DNA of 64,000 bases from Clostridium sp. AWRP (GTDB lineage Bacteria > Bacillota > Clostridia > Clostridiales > Clostridiaceae): NCBI RefSeq assembly GCF_004006395.2, contig NZ_CP029758.2:2914001-2978000 (forward strand), written 5' to 3'. Under the pieces are notes generated by a model. That model made no database searches. It was given only the letters and a program-made list of their open reading frames with translations, and was not told where the DNA came from. The translations under genes and the position numbers were made by a program. Below, piece after piece: positions 18,322 through 26,535 of this stretch; the first letter of the stretch is position 1; each line of letters starts with the position of its first letter.

Positions 18322-19917
18322 ATGTTTTCTAAGGTTATCTTATATGCAGAAGATAAAATTGCTAATATGATATATAACTTCTACAGAACAACTAAAAGTA
18401 ATTTTTCTATTTCTTATATTGCTAACTCTTATAAAAACAGTATTGAAAAAGCAATAGAACTTAATGCTCAAGTTATAATTCTTCAACTTAAACACCCTGT
18501 ATATAAAATTCATAACTTTTTCTATGATTTAGCAATGTCAAATATATATCCAATGATTCTAATTTTTAATGTTATTTCAGAAAATCAAATTATCTACTCT
18601 ATTACAAGTCACAAAGACATTACTTATATTAATAAAATAAAATTCTTTTTTACTCAGTCTTTAAGTGAAAAATATACTTGTCATTTTAACTATATTGGTG
18701 AAGGCAAAAATTCAAATTTGGTAATGGACTTCAGAATCAGTCAGCTAGAAAAAACAGAATATCTAAAAGATATTTTACGCGGAGTAATTAAAAGTGAATT
18801 TTTATATTATAAAAAAAAAGTACACTTAAATCTAAATAATTACGGTTACTACGTATATATTTGTAATCTTATGGAGATTGAATATTCAGACCACTACTTA
18901 AATAAAAATATTTACTACTTAACTGGAGAAGAATTTATTAAAGAATGTCAAACCGTTCTTGACGAGTACAGTGGAGGTGAGGTTTTTTATATTAATCCCG
19001 ATATTTTGTGCATAATTATCAATGATTTTAATTGTAGAAGTATTGCTAGCAAACAAAATAAACTTTTTGAAATTACTAACAAATTGAATAACGTAACAAA
19101 ATCTAAGACAGCATTCAGATATATGAGCAGCTATATCAAAGACATTGAAAATATGAGAGATGCTTATGAATCTTTCCATTATTTAAAGGCATATAATTTT
19201 TTCTGTTCTGACGCTAAATTACTCACTCAAAAATATATCAATTCAATAAAAAAAGAAATAGACTATCCCCTAGTAGACAACACTCTAAAACAAATAAAAG
19301 AACTTATAAATTATGATATTTTTAATTTAAAATTAAATAAGTTAATATATAAACTATTTTTAGATATTGTAAAACCAAGTCTTGACTATAATCTTTATTA
19401 TTATTGCCAGGCTTCATTATCATCCACATTGGTTGACAGGTATAGCAATCTATATAAAAAAATATTACCAAGGAACTTACCTCACAAAAAAGTATTCTTT
19501 ACCTCAATAGAGGATAAATGCAGTGAGTTTATAGATTCTATAAATCAGCTCAAGTCTGAGCTTTCCAACAAATATATGATAAAGAATTCTATAGTTATTC
19601 AAGTATTAAACTTTATACATATTCACTATATGGAGGATATTACTGTAAATCTTATTGCATCCAGCTTAAATATTAGCAACTCATATTTAAGTCAGATATT
19701 TAAAAAAGAGATTGGTACAAGTATTATAAAATATATTATTAACTATAGAGTAGAAAAAGCCAAGGAATTTTTTTCTTCAAGTGACGAACTAATTTACAAT
19801 ATTGCTGAAAAAGTTGGCTTTTCTGATGAGAAACATTTTTCAAAAACATTCAAAAAAATTACTGGTATGACTCCTATGCAGTATAAAAAACAAAATGGGA
19901 AAGCCAAATATATCTAA
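18322..19917 (+). CDS. AraC-family transcriptional regulator
   Basis: 531 residues, ATG 18322 behind a G-run (GGGGGGG) that probably serves as RBS. Residues 1-420 form a large N-terminal region without a motif I recognise. The last 100 residues are a double-HTH AraC domain: MEDITVNLIASSLNISNSYL and VEKAKEFFSSS...IYNIAEKVGFSDEKHFSKTFKK, ending MTPMQYKK. The layout resembles Firmicute AraC regulators of about 500 residues with a receiver-like or helical N-terminal part; I see no clear receiver motif. It is divergent from the symporter-transketolase operon and probably activates it in response to the sugar. Confidence 0.88.
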   Translation: MFSKVILYAEDKIANMIYNFYRTTKSNFSISYIANSYKNSIEKAIELNAQVIILQLKHPVYKIHNFFYDLAMSNIYPMILIFNVISENQIIYSITSHKDITYINKIKFFFTQSLSEKYTCHFNYIGEGKNSNLVMDFRISQLEKTEYLKDILRGVIKSEFLYYKKKVHLNLNNYGYYVYICNLMEIEYSDHYLNKNIYYLTGEEFIKECQTVLDEYSGGEVFYINPDILCIIINDFNCRSIASKQNKLFEITNKLNNVTKSKTAFRYMSSYIKDIENMRDAYESFHYLKAYNFFCSDAKLLTQKYINSIKKEIDYPLVDNTLKQIKELINYDIFNLKLNKLIYKLFLDIVKPSLDYNLYYYCQASLSSTLVDRYSNLYKKILPRNLPHKKVFFTSIEDKCSEFIDSINQLKSELSNKYMIKNSIVIQVLNFIHIHYMEDITVNLIASSLNISNSYLSQIFKKEIGTSIIKYIINYRVEKAKEFFSSSDELIYNIAEKVGFSDEKHFSKTFKKITGMTPMQYKKQNGKAKYI

Positions 19918-19971
19918 AAGCAAAAGATTAATTATTCATCTAGCGCCTTTTAAGTTAAATATACGTAAGAC

Positions 19972-20010
19972 AAATACATGGCAGTAAATAAATTACTACC
20001 ATGTATTTTT
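19972..20010 (+). terminator. Terminator after the AraC gene, partly made of a bceB 3'-end copy
   Basis: AAATACATGG (19972-19981) pairs with CCATGTATTT (19999-20008), with an inner AGTAA/TTACT stem, then TTTTT. The left part (19972-19999) is 26/28 identical to the 3' end of the bceB-like gene at 11457-11484. Confidence 0.7.
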
Positions 20011-20866
20011 AGCCAATATCTTTTTTAGCAAATCCTTTAATACTCATAAATATGAAAAATACTAAGTATACACATACATAAACCATCATCCATACACTTG
20101 GTGTAGTAGACTTTCCTGATATACCAAAACCAAAACCTGCCATAGGATTAAATGTCCCTAAAGAAGTAAAAATAGTAGAAATCATTTTTCTATAAATTAC
20201 TTCAAAAGGAGAAATTAAACTTGAAATTATTCCAATTGTGGAAAGAGAATCATTTTTAATATATGCTCCTGCTTGCTCCATTACTCCACCAATTAATCCA
20301 AGTACATATAAAGCCACTATTACTATCCCATTATTTAAGGTTTTGAATTTAGTACTTCCATAAAGAGATATTGATAATATAGTCAAAGGCTGCAAAATAA
20401 AAAACAAGAATCCCTTAGCAAGTGATGCTATGCCAAAGGTTTCTACCATAGATATTTTATTTGCAGTGGAAATAATAATTACTGCTATATAAAGAAAAAT
20501 GCTGTATAAAATAATGAGAATAGCTGTACCCATGTATTTCCCAAGTATATATTCCTCTCTCTTAATTGGCTTTGTTAAAATGGTTAAAATAGTTCCATTT
20601 TCTATTTCAAAAGAAACCATTCCTATGGAGAGCATTATAGTTAAAAATGCTACAAGTATGCTGGAAAAATAAAACCCAATTATAGAAATAGTTGAAGAAA
20701 GATTAGCAATCATATCTATCATGCCATTATTACCAATCGCATTATTACTTGTAAATTTAAAAATAATAGTTAAAAGGATAAGGTACACTATGGTCAATAT
20801 GCCTATAAAATGAAAGATTTTCTTTCTATAAATTTCCTTAAAAGTGGAAAGTGCAATACTAAACAT
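20009..20866 (-). CDS. ABC-2 type permease of the ECF-linked transporter
   Basis: 285 residues, about six membrane helices, starting MFSIALSTFKEIYRKKIFHFIG as in NosY/ABC-2 permeases (the cytoplasmic FKEIYRKK helix before helix 1). Start and the ATPase stop share a base (TAATG), so translation is coupled. The HMM-like feature ENGTILTILTKPIKREEYILGKY is the conserved loop of this permease group. With the ATPase it forms a membrane transporter of unknown substrate, under the upstream sigma/anti-sigma pair. Confidence 0.82.
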   Translation of the reverse strand: MFSIALSTFKEIYRKKIFHFIGILTIVYLILLTIIFKFTSNNAIGNNGMIDMIANLSSTISIIGFYFSSILVAFLTIMLSIGMVSFEIENGTILTILTKPIKREEYILGKYMGTAILIILYSIFLYIAVIIISTANKISMVETFGIASLAKGFLFFILQPLTILSISLYGSTKFKTLNNGIVIVALYVLGLIGGVMEQAGAYIKNDSLSTIGIISSLISPFEVIYRKMISTIFTSLGTFNPMAGFGFGISGKSTTPSVWMMVYVCVYLVFFIFMSIKGFAKKDIG

Positions 20867-21771
20867 TATTCTTCACCTCCTTCAATAAGTTTTATAAATA
20901 TGTCTTCCAGGCTATTTCTGTGAGGAGTAAGTCCATACAGTTTTCCGCCACCTGATATAATTAGTGAAGCAACCTCATGTATTTCATATTTTTCCTTAAC
21001 ATGCATTTTAATATTTTTTCCATCAAAAATAATATCTTCATCAATTTTTTCAAGCTTATTTAAAATTTCATTACTTATATTTTCTACATGAATATCCAAA
21101 ACAGTGTTTCCTTCTAAAAGATCATTGATTTTTCCTTGTTTTACAATACTTCCTTTACTTATAATAGCTGCACTATCGCAAATCATTTCTACTTCACTTA
21201 AAAGGTGACTATTTAAAAATACAGTTTTATCCATATCTTTTAGTTTCAACATAATATCTCTAACTTCTTTTCTACCTATAGGATCTAATGCAGAAGTAGG
21301 TTCATCTAAAAAAAGAAGCTCAGGATCACAAAGAAGAGCACTTGCAATTCCTATTCTCTGCTGCATGCCTTTACTATAAGTACCTATTTTACTTTTTTCA
21401 GCCCCCTTTAAATTAACAATTTCAAGGACTTCTTCTATTTTCATAGAAGAAGTCTTCTTATCAAGTTTATATAATGAAGAGTGGAAGGACAGGAGGTCTA
21501 ATCCTGTCATCCATTCTTGATATTTAAAAAGTTCAGGTAAATATCCTATCCTTTTCCTGGTCTCCAAATCCCCAATAGGCTTACCTAATATACGTGCATT
21601 TCCTGAAGTGGGAAACAGCAGTCCCACAATGGTTTTTATAAATGTGCTTTTTCCTGCACCATTAGGTCCTAGAAATCCATAAATTTCACCTTTAGATACA
21701 GATATATTTATATTTCTGCATCCTTTGTTATTCTCATATATTTTAGAAAGATTTTCTGTTTCAATTACCAA
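20866..21771 (-). CDS. ABC transporter ATP-binding protein of the ECF-linked transporter
   Basis: I prefer TTG 21771 (MVIETENLSKIYE), since GAGGTG sits just upstream; a GTG at 21780 would lie within that RBS. About 301 residues. Walker A GPNGAGKST, signature YSKGMQQRIGIASALL, Walker B LLFLDEPTSALDP and H-loop LNSHLLSEV. The C-terminal 80 residues form the usual extra domain of drug/sodium-type ABC-2 ATPases. The stop of the anti-sigma gene overlaps its RBS. It energises the permease encoded next. Confidence 0.88.
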   Translation of the reverse strand: MVIETENLSKIYENNKGCRNINISVSKGEIYGFLGPNGAGKSTFIKTIVGLLFPTSGNARILGKPIGDLETRKRIGYLPELFKYQEWMTGLDLLSFHSSLYKLDKKTSSMKIEEVLEIVNLKGAEKSKIGTYSKGMQQRIGIASALLCDPELLFLDEPTSALDPIGRKEVRDIMLKLKDMDKTVFLNSHLLSEVEMICDSAAIISKGSIVKQGKINDLLEGNTVLDIHVENISNEILNKLEKIDEDIIFDGKNIKMHVKEKYEIHEVASLIISGGGKLYGLTPHRNSLEDIFIKLIEGGEE

Positions 21772-21776
21772 ATTTA

Positions 21777-22883
21777 TCACCTCATAGACTTTGCTGTTTC
21801 CAGTAATTTATTTTTATCTACATTACCATCAATGCTAACTAAAACATTGTCTTTAAGAATTAAAATGGAAGAATGTTTCTTTTCTTTGTCATTTTGATCG
21901 GTATCAAAGCATCCAATGGCTTTCATGCCATTTATATTCATTTCTTCAGCTTTTCCTCCTACATTTGGAATATACAAAGTACTTTTCCAATCCTTCATGG
22001 ATTTCAGCTGATTTTGCATATCTTGCGGCAGTACTGAAAGATCTGAAAGAGCATTAAATATTTGATCCACATCTGCACCATCAGGTGCCACAATTTCCGG
22101 TACTTTGGTTTCTGACACAGCTATACGCTCACCATTTGTTGAATCTTCATACATAATGCTTAACTCTCCAGCCATGTTTAGAGAAAAAGTCTTTCCATCT
22201 AAGTCTTTAGGAAACAGCTTTTTTCCTCCTAAAGACTTAAGAAGCCCATTTATATTTTCCACATTTAGGGTGAAATCCATTTTGGAAGGTTTATTTATTA
22301 AAATATTCTTTACTTCTTTTGATGGCATATTTTGAGGTATAGATATTGTGAATGGCAGTGTTTTTTTTGCTTCATCTATAGTAACATTTTTTTGTTCACC
22401 GCCCTGATATTTAACTTTGCCTATTTTATCAATATTAATATCTGCCTTATGGTTTATGAGTTCAGTTTTAAGTTTTGTAATATCATCCAATGAAATATTT
22501 ACACTTTTAATATCCTTTGCTCTAAAAATTGAAACTGCATTAATAACTGATGCTCTTATAGGCTCTACAGAAACACAAGTAGTTATGACAAGTGCTGCAC
22601 AAGCAGCTGCTGCTATTTTTTTATATTTTTTCATATTTCTAAAATCTCCTTTTCTATTTTTTACTTCAATATCCCTATTTTCTATTTCTACATGATTTAT
22701 TTTAAAATCTCTCTCATAATCCTGAAGCTTTTCCACGGCAAAACTATTTATAGACTTCAATTCTTTATAAACTTCTTTGCATTTTCCACATTGAAAAAGG
22801 TGCATTTCTACTTCTTTTATTTCAGTATTACTAAGTTCTCCATCAATATATGCTTGAATGCTTCCTTCACTTAGACACTTCAC
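21777..22883 (-). CDS. Zinc-finger anti-sigma factor with large extracytoplasmic domain
   Basis: 368 residues, starting at GTG 22883 with AGAGGTG upstream. The N-terminal zf-HC2 anti-sigma domain has His28-x3-Cys32-x2-Cys35 (HLFQCGKC). One membrane helix lies at about 85-105. The remaining 260 residues are outside the membrane, of unknown fold, probably the sensor part. It directly follows the ECF sigma gene (3-base gap) and would hold the sigma factor at the membrane until a signal arrives. Fusion of zf-HC2 to a sensor domain before an ABC transporter resembles other clostridial envelope stress operons. Confidence 0.85.
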   Translation of the reverse strand: MKCLSEGSIQAYIDGELSNTEIKEVEMHLFQCGKCKEVYKELKSINSFAVEKLQDYERDFKINHVEIENRDIEVKNRKGDFRNMKKYKKIAAAACAALVITTCVSVEPIRASVINAVSIFRAKDIKSVNISLDDITKLKTELINHKADINIDKIGKVKYQGGEQKNVTIDEAKKTLPFTISIPQNMPSKEVKNILINKPSKMDFTLNVENINGLLKSLGGKKLFPKDLDGKTFSLNMAGELSIMYEDSTNGERIAVSETKVPEIVAPDGADVDQIFNALSDLSVLPQDMQNQLKSMKDWKSTLYIPNVGGKAEEMNINGMKAIGCFDTDQNDKEKKHSSILILKDNVLVSIDGNVDKNKLLETAKSMR

Positions 22884-22886
22884 TTT

Positions 22887-23417
22887 TTATTCACCTCTCT
22901 CTTCTAAGCTTAAATAGCTTTCTTTAAATTTTCTTTGTGCTCTCGATATAAGTGTACCTACAGAGTTTTTATCTACTCCAATCATTTCTGCAATTTCACT
23001 ATATTTGTATCCTGAAAATTTAAGAACCAGACACATACGATCTCTAGGTGGAAGTGCATTCAGTACTTTTTTAGTTAAATCTACTTCACAATTATTAATT
23101 GCAACTTCTTCAATTGAAATAACATTATCTGTTTCTTTTTTGTAAATCATCTCATTTTTTCCCTCATGAATTTTTTTATTTCTTATATAATTGTAGGAAG
23201 TATTGGTAGAAACCTTATTTAACCATGCAGCAATGTTATTGTGGTCAGGTGGTGAATTATATAATTTCATAAATACTTCCTGTGCCAAATCTTCAGCTGC
23301 ATGCATGTCCCCAGTAAGGTAGGAAATTCTTCTGAAGATGGTGTCATAATATTTCTCATATACAGCTTTAAAATTTTGCTCATATTTTTTCTTCTTAAAA
23401 TAACTGATAACACCCAT
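22887..23417 (-). CDS. ECF-type RNA polymerase sigma factor
   Basis: 176 residues with region 2 (YYDTIFRRISYLTGDMHAAEDLAQEVFMKLY) and region 4 (LPPRDRMCLVLKFSGYKYSEIAEMIGVDKNSVGTLISRAQRKF). No region 3 lies between, as expected for ECF factors. The AGGAGG upstream is 15 bases from ATG 23417, longer than usual; no better start is visible. First gene of the sigma, anti-sigma, ATPase, permease operon, probably self-activating. A 16-bp palindrome lies upstream at 23472-23487. Confidence 0.92.
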   Translation of the reverse strand: MGVISYFKKKKYEQNFKAVYEKYYDTIFRRISYLTGDMHAAEDLAQEVFMKLYNSPPDHNNIAAWLNKVSTNTSYNYIRNKKIHEGKNEMIYKKETDNVISIEEVAINNCEVDLTKKVLNALPPRDRMCLVLKFSGYKYSEIAEMIGVDKNSVGTLISRAQRKFKESYLSLEERGE

Positions 23418-23471
23418 ATTTTTGACTGTATTCCTCCTTCTAGGTACTCTTGTTCAAAAGCTTTTGATTAA

Positions 23472-23487
23472 TATATTCTAGAATATA
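23472..23487. promoter_or_regulatory. 16-bp perfect palindrome upstream of the sigma gene
   Basis: TATATTCTAGAATATA is fully self-complementary. It lies in the 208-base gap between the sigma operon (minus) and the DUF2164 gene (plus) and may be an operator. Its low complexity makes chance possible. Confidence 0.35.
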
Positions 23488-23625
23488 CTTGATACCTTTT
23501 TTATTAAATTTGGTATCTATAATATTAACACATAAGTATTAAAAATTATGACAAGAATTATGATATAATTAATAAACTGTTTTAGAATTATGAAAAATAA
23601 CAATTTTAAATGGAGGTATGCTATA

Positions 23626-23853
23626 ATGAACAAAATTAAATTAAGCAAAGAAAAAAAACAAGAAATGATTTCTACAATAAAGGACTATTTTCTAAACGAA
23701 AGAGATGAAGAATTGGGTGATTTAGCCTCAAGCTTGATACTAGATTTTATAGTAGAAGAATTAGCTCCAGAATTTTATAATCAGGGAGTTTATGATTGCT
23801 ATAAATATATTGCTGATAGAAATGAAGATTTGTTATCCCTTCAAATATATTAA
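23626..23853 (+). CDS. DUF2164 family protein
   Basis: 75 residues from ATG 23626, nine bases after GGAGG; an in-frame start at 23590 has no RBS. The sequence (IKLSKEKKQEMISTIKDYF, then ELGDLASSLILDFIVEELAPEFYNQGVYD) matches the small DUF2164 family, which is widespread and of unknown function. No membrane segment. It is followed after 31 bases by the pentapeptide protein gene and may share its transcript. Confidence 0.8.
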   Translation: MNKIKLSKEKKQEMISTIKDYFLNERDEELGDLASSLILDFIVEELAPEFYNQGVYDCYKYIADRNEDLLSLQIY

Positions 23854-23884
23854 CTAATATACAAATTAGGAGAATGTTAAAAAT

Positions 23885-24712
23885 ATGATATATAAACATG
23901 AAGATAAACGTAATAAAGAATTGAGAGTTGACTGTAAAAAATGTTTTGGATTATGCTGCGTTGCATTATACTTCTCAGCATCCGAAGGTTTCCCAACTAA
24001 CAAAGACGCAGGTAATCCCTGTATAAATTTGCAATCAAACTTCACCTGCTCTGTTCACAAAAATCTTAGGAACAAAGGTCTTAAAGGTTGTACTGCCTAT
24101 GATTGCTTTGGTGCTGGTCAAAAATTAGCCCAGATTACCTGCAGCGGGCGTGATTGGCATGAAGACTCTGAATATGCTAAGAAAATGTTTGATGCCTTCT
24201 TAATTATGAGACAGCTTCACGAAATACTATGGTATCTTTCTGAAGCTTATACCCTGCAAGCAGATAACAGTATCAAAAAAAATATAAACTCCTTAATTGA
24301 AAATACTGAAGGCCTTACTATTCTTGACATTGATTTTCTATTATCACTAGATGTAGAAAATCATAGAAAAAAGGTTAATGTAGTACTTAGAAATACAAGC
24401 GAGCTTATACGCTCCAAAGTTCATAAAAAGAACCCTTTATCTCACAGATTAGATTATTTTGGTGCAGACCTGAGAAAAACTAATCTTAGAGGTGCAGACT
24501 TAAGGGGAACATGCCTTATTGCTGCAAATCTTAGAGGAGTTGATTTAAGTTATGCTGATCTAATTGGAGCTGACCTGCGAGATGCTGATCTCAGCGGAGC
24601 CAATATCTCAAAAAGCATCTTTCTTACTCAGTCCCAAATCAACACAGCTAGGGGTAATTCACATACAAAACTGCCTATAATGATAATCCGCCCAAGATAT
24701 TGGTCAAAATAA
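23885..24712 (+). CDS. Cys-cluster (YkgJ-like) and pentapeptide-repeat protein
   Basis: 275 residues in two parts. The N-terminal half carries a cysteine/histidine cluster (CKKCFGLCC, then Cys residues in NPCINL, FTCSVH, KGCTAYDCFG and QITCSG), as in YkgJ-like proteins thought to bind metal. The C-terminal part (about 195-255) is a run of about ten pentapeptide repeats of the A(D/N)LxG type, forming a short right-handed quadrilateral helix. Pentapeptide proteins of the Qnr/MfpA kind shield gyrase, but ten repeats is short and no such function can be claimed. A terminal Pro-rich end follows. Function unknown. Confidence 0.82.
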   Translation: MIYKHEDKRNKELRVDCKKCFGLCCVALYFSASEGFPTNKDAGNPCINLQSNFTCSVHKNLRNKGLKGCTAYDCFGAGQKLAQITCSGRDWHEDSEYAKKMFDAFLIMRQLHEILWYLSEAYTLQADNSIKKNINSLIENTEGLTILDIDFLLSLDVENHRKKVNVVLRNTSELIRSKVHKKNPLSHRLDYFGADLRKTNLRGADLRGTCLIAANLRGVDLSYADLIGADLRDADLSGANISKSIFLTQSQINTARGNSHTKLPIMIIRPRYWSK

Positions 24713-24765
24713 TTATAGCTAATATTATTAAACAAACATCCTATGCTATAATTAGAATATAAATA

Positions 24766-25044
24766 ACTTAACTTTCGCACATATAAGATTTTGATTTAAT
24801 ATAAGAACTTTGCGAAGCAATTAATTCACAATGCACGATGCACAGTTCACAATTAAGGATGATTTTCTTCCGTTAAAACTTCAGAAAATCTAAAATATAG
24901 CACCATTGAAGCAAAGCTTCAATAAGCTTCAAATTTAAAATTTTTCGCAGCACAGCGGAGAAAAATCTACCGAAATTATGCATTGTGAACTGTGAATTGT
25001 GAATTCATTTAGGCCGCAAAGTTTTTAAACTGCGAAAGTTGAGT
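24766..25044. mobile_element. MITE-like palindromic element with target duplication
   Basis: This 279-base element has 14-bp terminal inverted repeats (ACTTAACTTTCGCA at 24766-24779; its inverse at 25031-25044; 13/14 match). It is flanked on both sides by AAATA (24761-24765 and 25045-25049), a likely target-site duplication. Inside each end lies a second inverted pair built on ATTCACAAT and CAGTTCACAAT motifs, plus an AAGCTTCAA-type inner repeat. It has no open frame or transposase, so it would depend on a transposase elsewhere. It fills the gap between the pentapeptide gene and cat. Confidence 0.75.
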
Positions 25045-25085
25045 AAATAATCTATAATATAGTACAAGGAATAAGGGGTTAGTTT

Positions 25086-25745
25086 ATGTTTCATATAGTT
25101 GATTTTGAAAAATGGGAAAGACGTGAACACTTTAAATATTATACCAAGCAGCTTAAATGTGCCTATAGTATTACCGCAAATCTTGATGTTACTTTATTTA
25201 AGGAATCATTAAGAAAAAATAATTTAAAATTTTATCCTTCATTTATATATTGTGTTAGTTATAACATAAATTCTATGTCGGAATTTCGTATGCGTTTTGG
25301 AGAAAACAATCAATTAATTGTATATGATATTGTCCATCCTAACTATACAATTTTTCATAAAGATGATCATACATTTTCAGACATTTGGTCAGAATATACA
25401 GATGACTTTTATAAATTTTATGATAATTATAAATGTGATATGAAAAAATACTCACATATTAAAGGTGTAAAAATTAAGCCAAACCAGCCTAAAAATTTCT
25501 ACTGCATATCTTGTGTCCCATGGCTTACATTTACAGGATATTCAACATACAGCAGTGAATCCAATCCATCTTTAATGCCAATTATAACCTATGGGAAATA
25601 TCATAAAGAAAACGGAAAATGGTTAATGCCATTTACTGTCACAATATCACATGCAGTGGCTGATGGATATCATGTAAGCAAATTAATTAACAGCATACAA
25701 GAAACAATAGATAAATTTAATAAGGAGCTGCACACTAATTGTTAG
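25086..25745 (+). CDS. cat: Type A chloramphenicol O-acetyltransferase
   Basis: 219 residues, the exact length of class A CATs. The active-site segment SHAVADGYH holds the catalytic His189 and the conserved Asp193-Gly; FYPSFIYCVSYNIN, RMRFGENNQLIVYD and NFYCISCVPWLTFTGY are typical CAT regions. It transfers acetyl from acetyl-CoA to chloramphenicol; relatives in the family may have other acceptors. ATG 25086 lies 41 bases after the MITE-like element, so its promoter may reach into or come from that element. A 68-base copy of its 3' part recurs at 32136-32203. Confidence 0.88.
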   Translation: MFHIVDFEKWERREHFKYYTKQLKCAYSITANLDVTLFKESLRKNNLKFYPSFIYCVSYNINSMSEFRMRFGENNQLIVYDIVHPNYTIFHKDDHTFSDIWSEYTDDFYKFYDNYKCDMKKYSHIKGVKIKPNQPKNFYCISCVPWLTFTGYSTYSSESNPSLMPIITYGKYHKENGKWLMPFTVTISHAVADGYHVSKLINSIQETIDKFNKELHTNC

Positions 25746-25806
25746 TGTAACAGCATCCTATATTAACTTTACACGATTTTGGATATATTTTAATGCAAAC
25801 GCCACT

Positions 25807-26520
25807 TTATTTCTTTTCCAATAACCACTTTAATGAATCTGTATTAGAATTAAATATAAGTTCTTCAGGAAATTCTACATTCTTTAGCAAGTTGAAACAG
25901 TTTGTAAATTCCCCAACATCATAATAAATATGTGCATCACTTCCAAGAATTATTTTTGCCTCATATTTCTTACATAAATTTAAATACTTCTTCTGATTTT
26001 CCACTGAATTTTCTCTCTGACTTCTTGAAGATAATGAAGAATTGTTCATTTCCAGCAATATGTTTTTTTCCTTAGCTGCAAGTACTACTTTTTCATAGTC
26101 CAGCAAAAATCTATTATCATCTGGGTGACCAATAATTTTTACATATGGATTATCCATAGCTCTTATAATAGATTTTGTATTTTCTTCTACTGTTCCTGCC
26201 TTTATACATGGCGGATGCAAACTTGCAATCACATAATCCAATTTTGAAGCTAATTCTTGATTTACATCAATATTTCCTTGAAAGTTGATTATATTTGCCT
26301 CAATACCCTTTAGAATTCTAATACCCATTATTTTTTCATTAATAATGCTAAGATTTCCAAAATAAAACGGATGGGCAGTTCCTTCCATAGCCCTTGCATG
26401 ATCAGATATTCCAAGTACCTTTAGTCCCTTAAGCTTAGCTTCTTCTATATTTTCCTTTAAAGTACTAAAGGCATGTCCACTTGAAATCGTGTGAACGTGT
26501 AAATCCATGAGTGCCTTCAT
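25807..26520 (-). CDS. PHP-domain phosphatase/phosphoesterase (YcdX-like)
   Basis: 237 residues. Metal-binding PHP motifs in order: DLHVHT (7-12), GISDHA, a Glu in GIEANI, SLHPP, GHPDD, and SDAH. This set is that of the YcdX/histidinol-phosphatase-like branch with a trinuclear metal site. It lies at the end of the ABC-importer operon, 15 bases after the ATPase gene, so it probably removes phosphate from an imported phosphorylated compound (inference). Histidinol phosphatase is an alternative, but no his genes are near. Confidence 0.82.
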   Translation of the reverse strand: MKALMDLHVHTISSGHAFSTLKENIEEAKLKGLKVLGISDHARAMEGTAHPFYFGNLSIINEKIMGIRILKGIEANIINFQGNIDVNQELASKLDYVIASLHPPCIKAGTVEENTKSIIRAMDNPYVKIIGHPDDNRFLLDYEKVVLAAKEKNILLEMNNSSLSSRSQRENSVENQKKYLNLCKKYEAKIILGSDAHIYYDVGEFTNCFNLLKNVEFPEELIFNSNTDSLKWLLEKK

Positions 26521-26535
26521 TTTTATATCTCCTTA

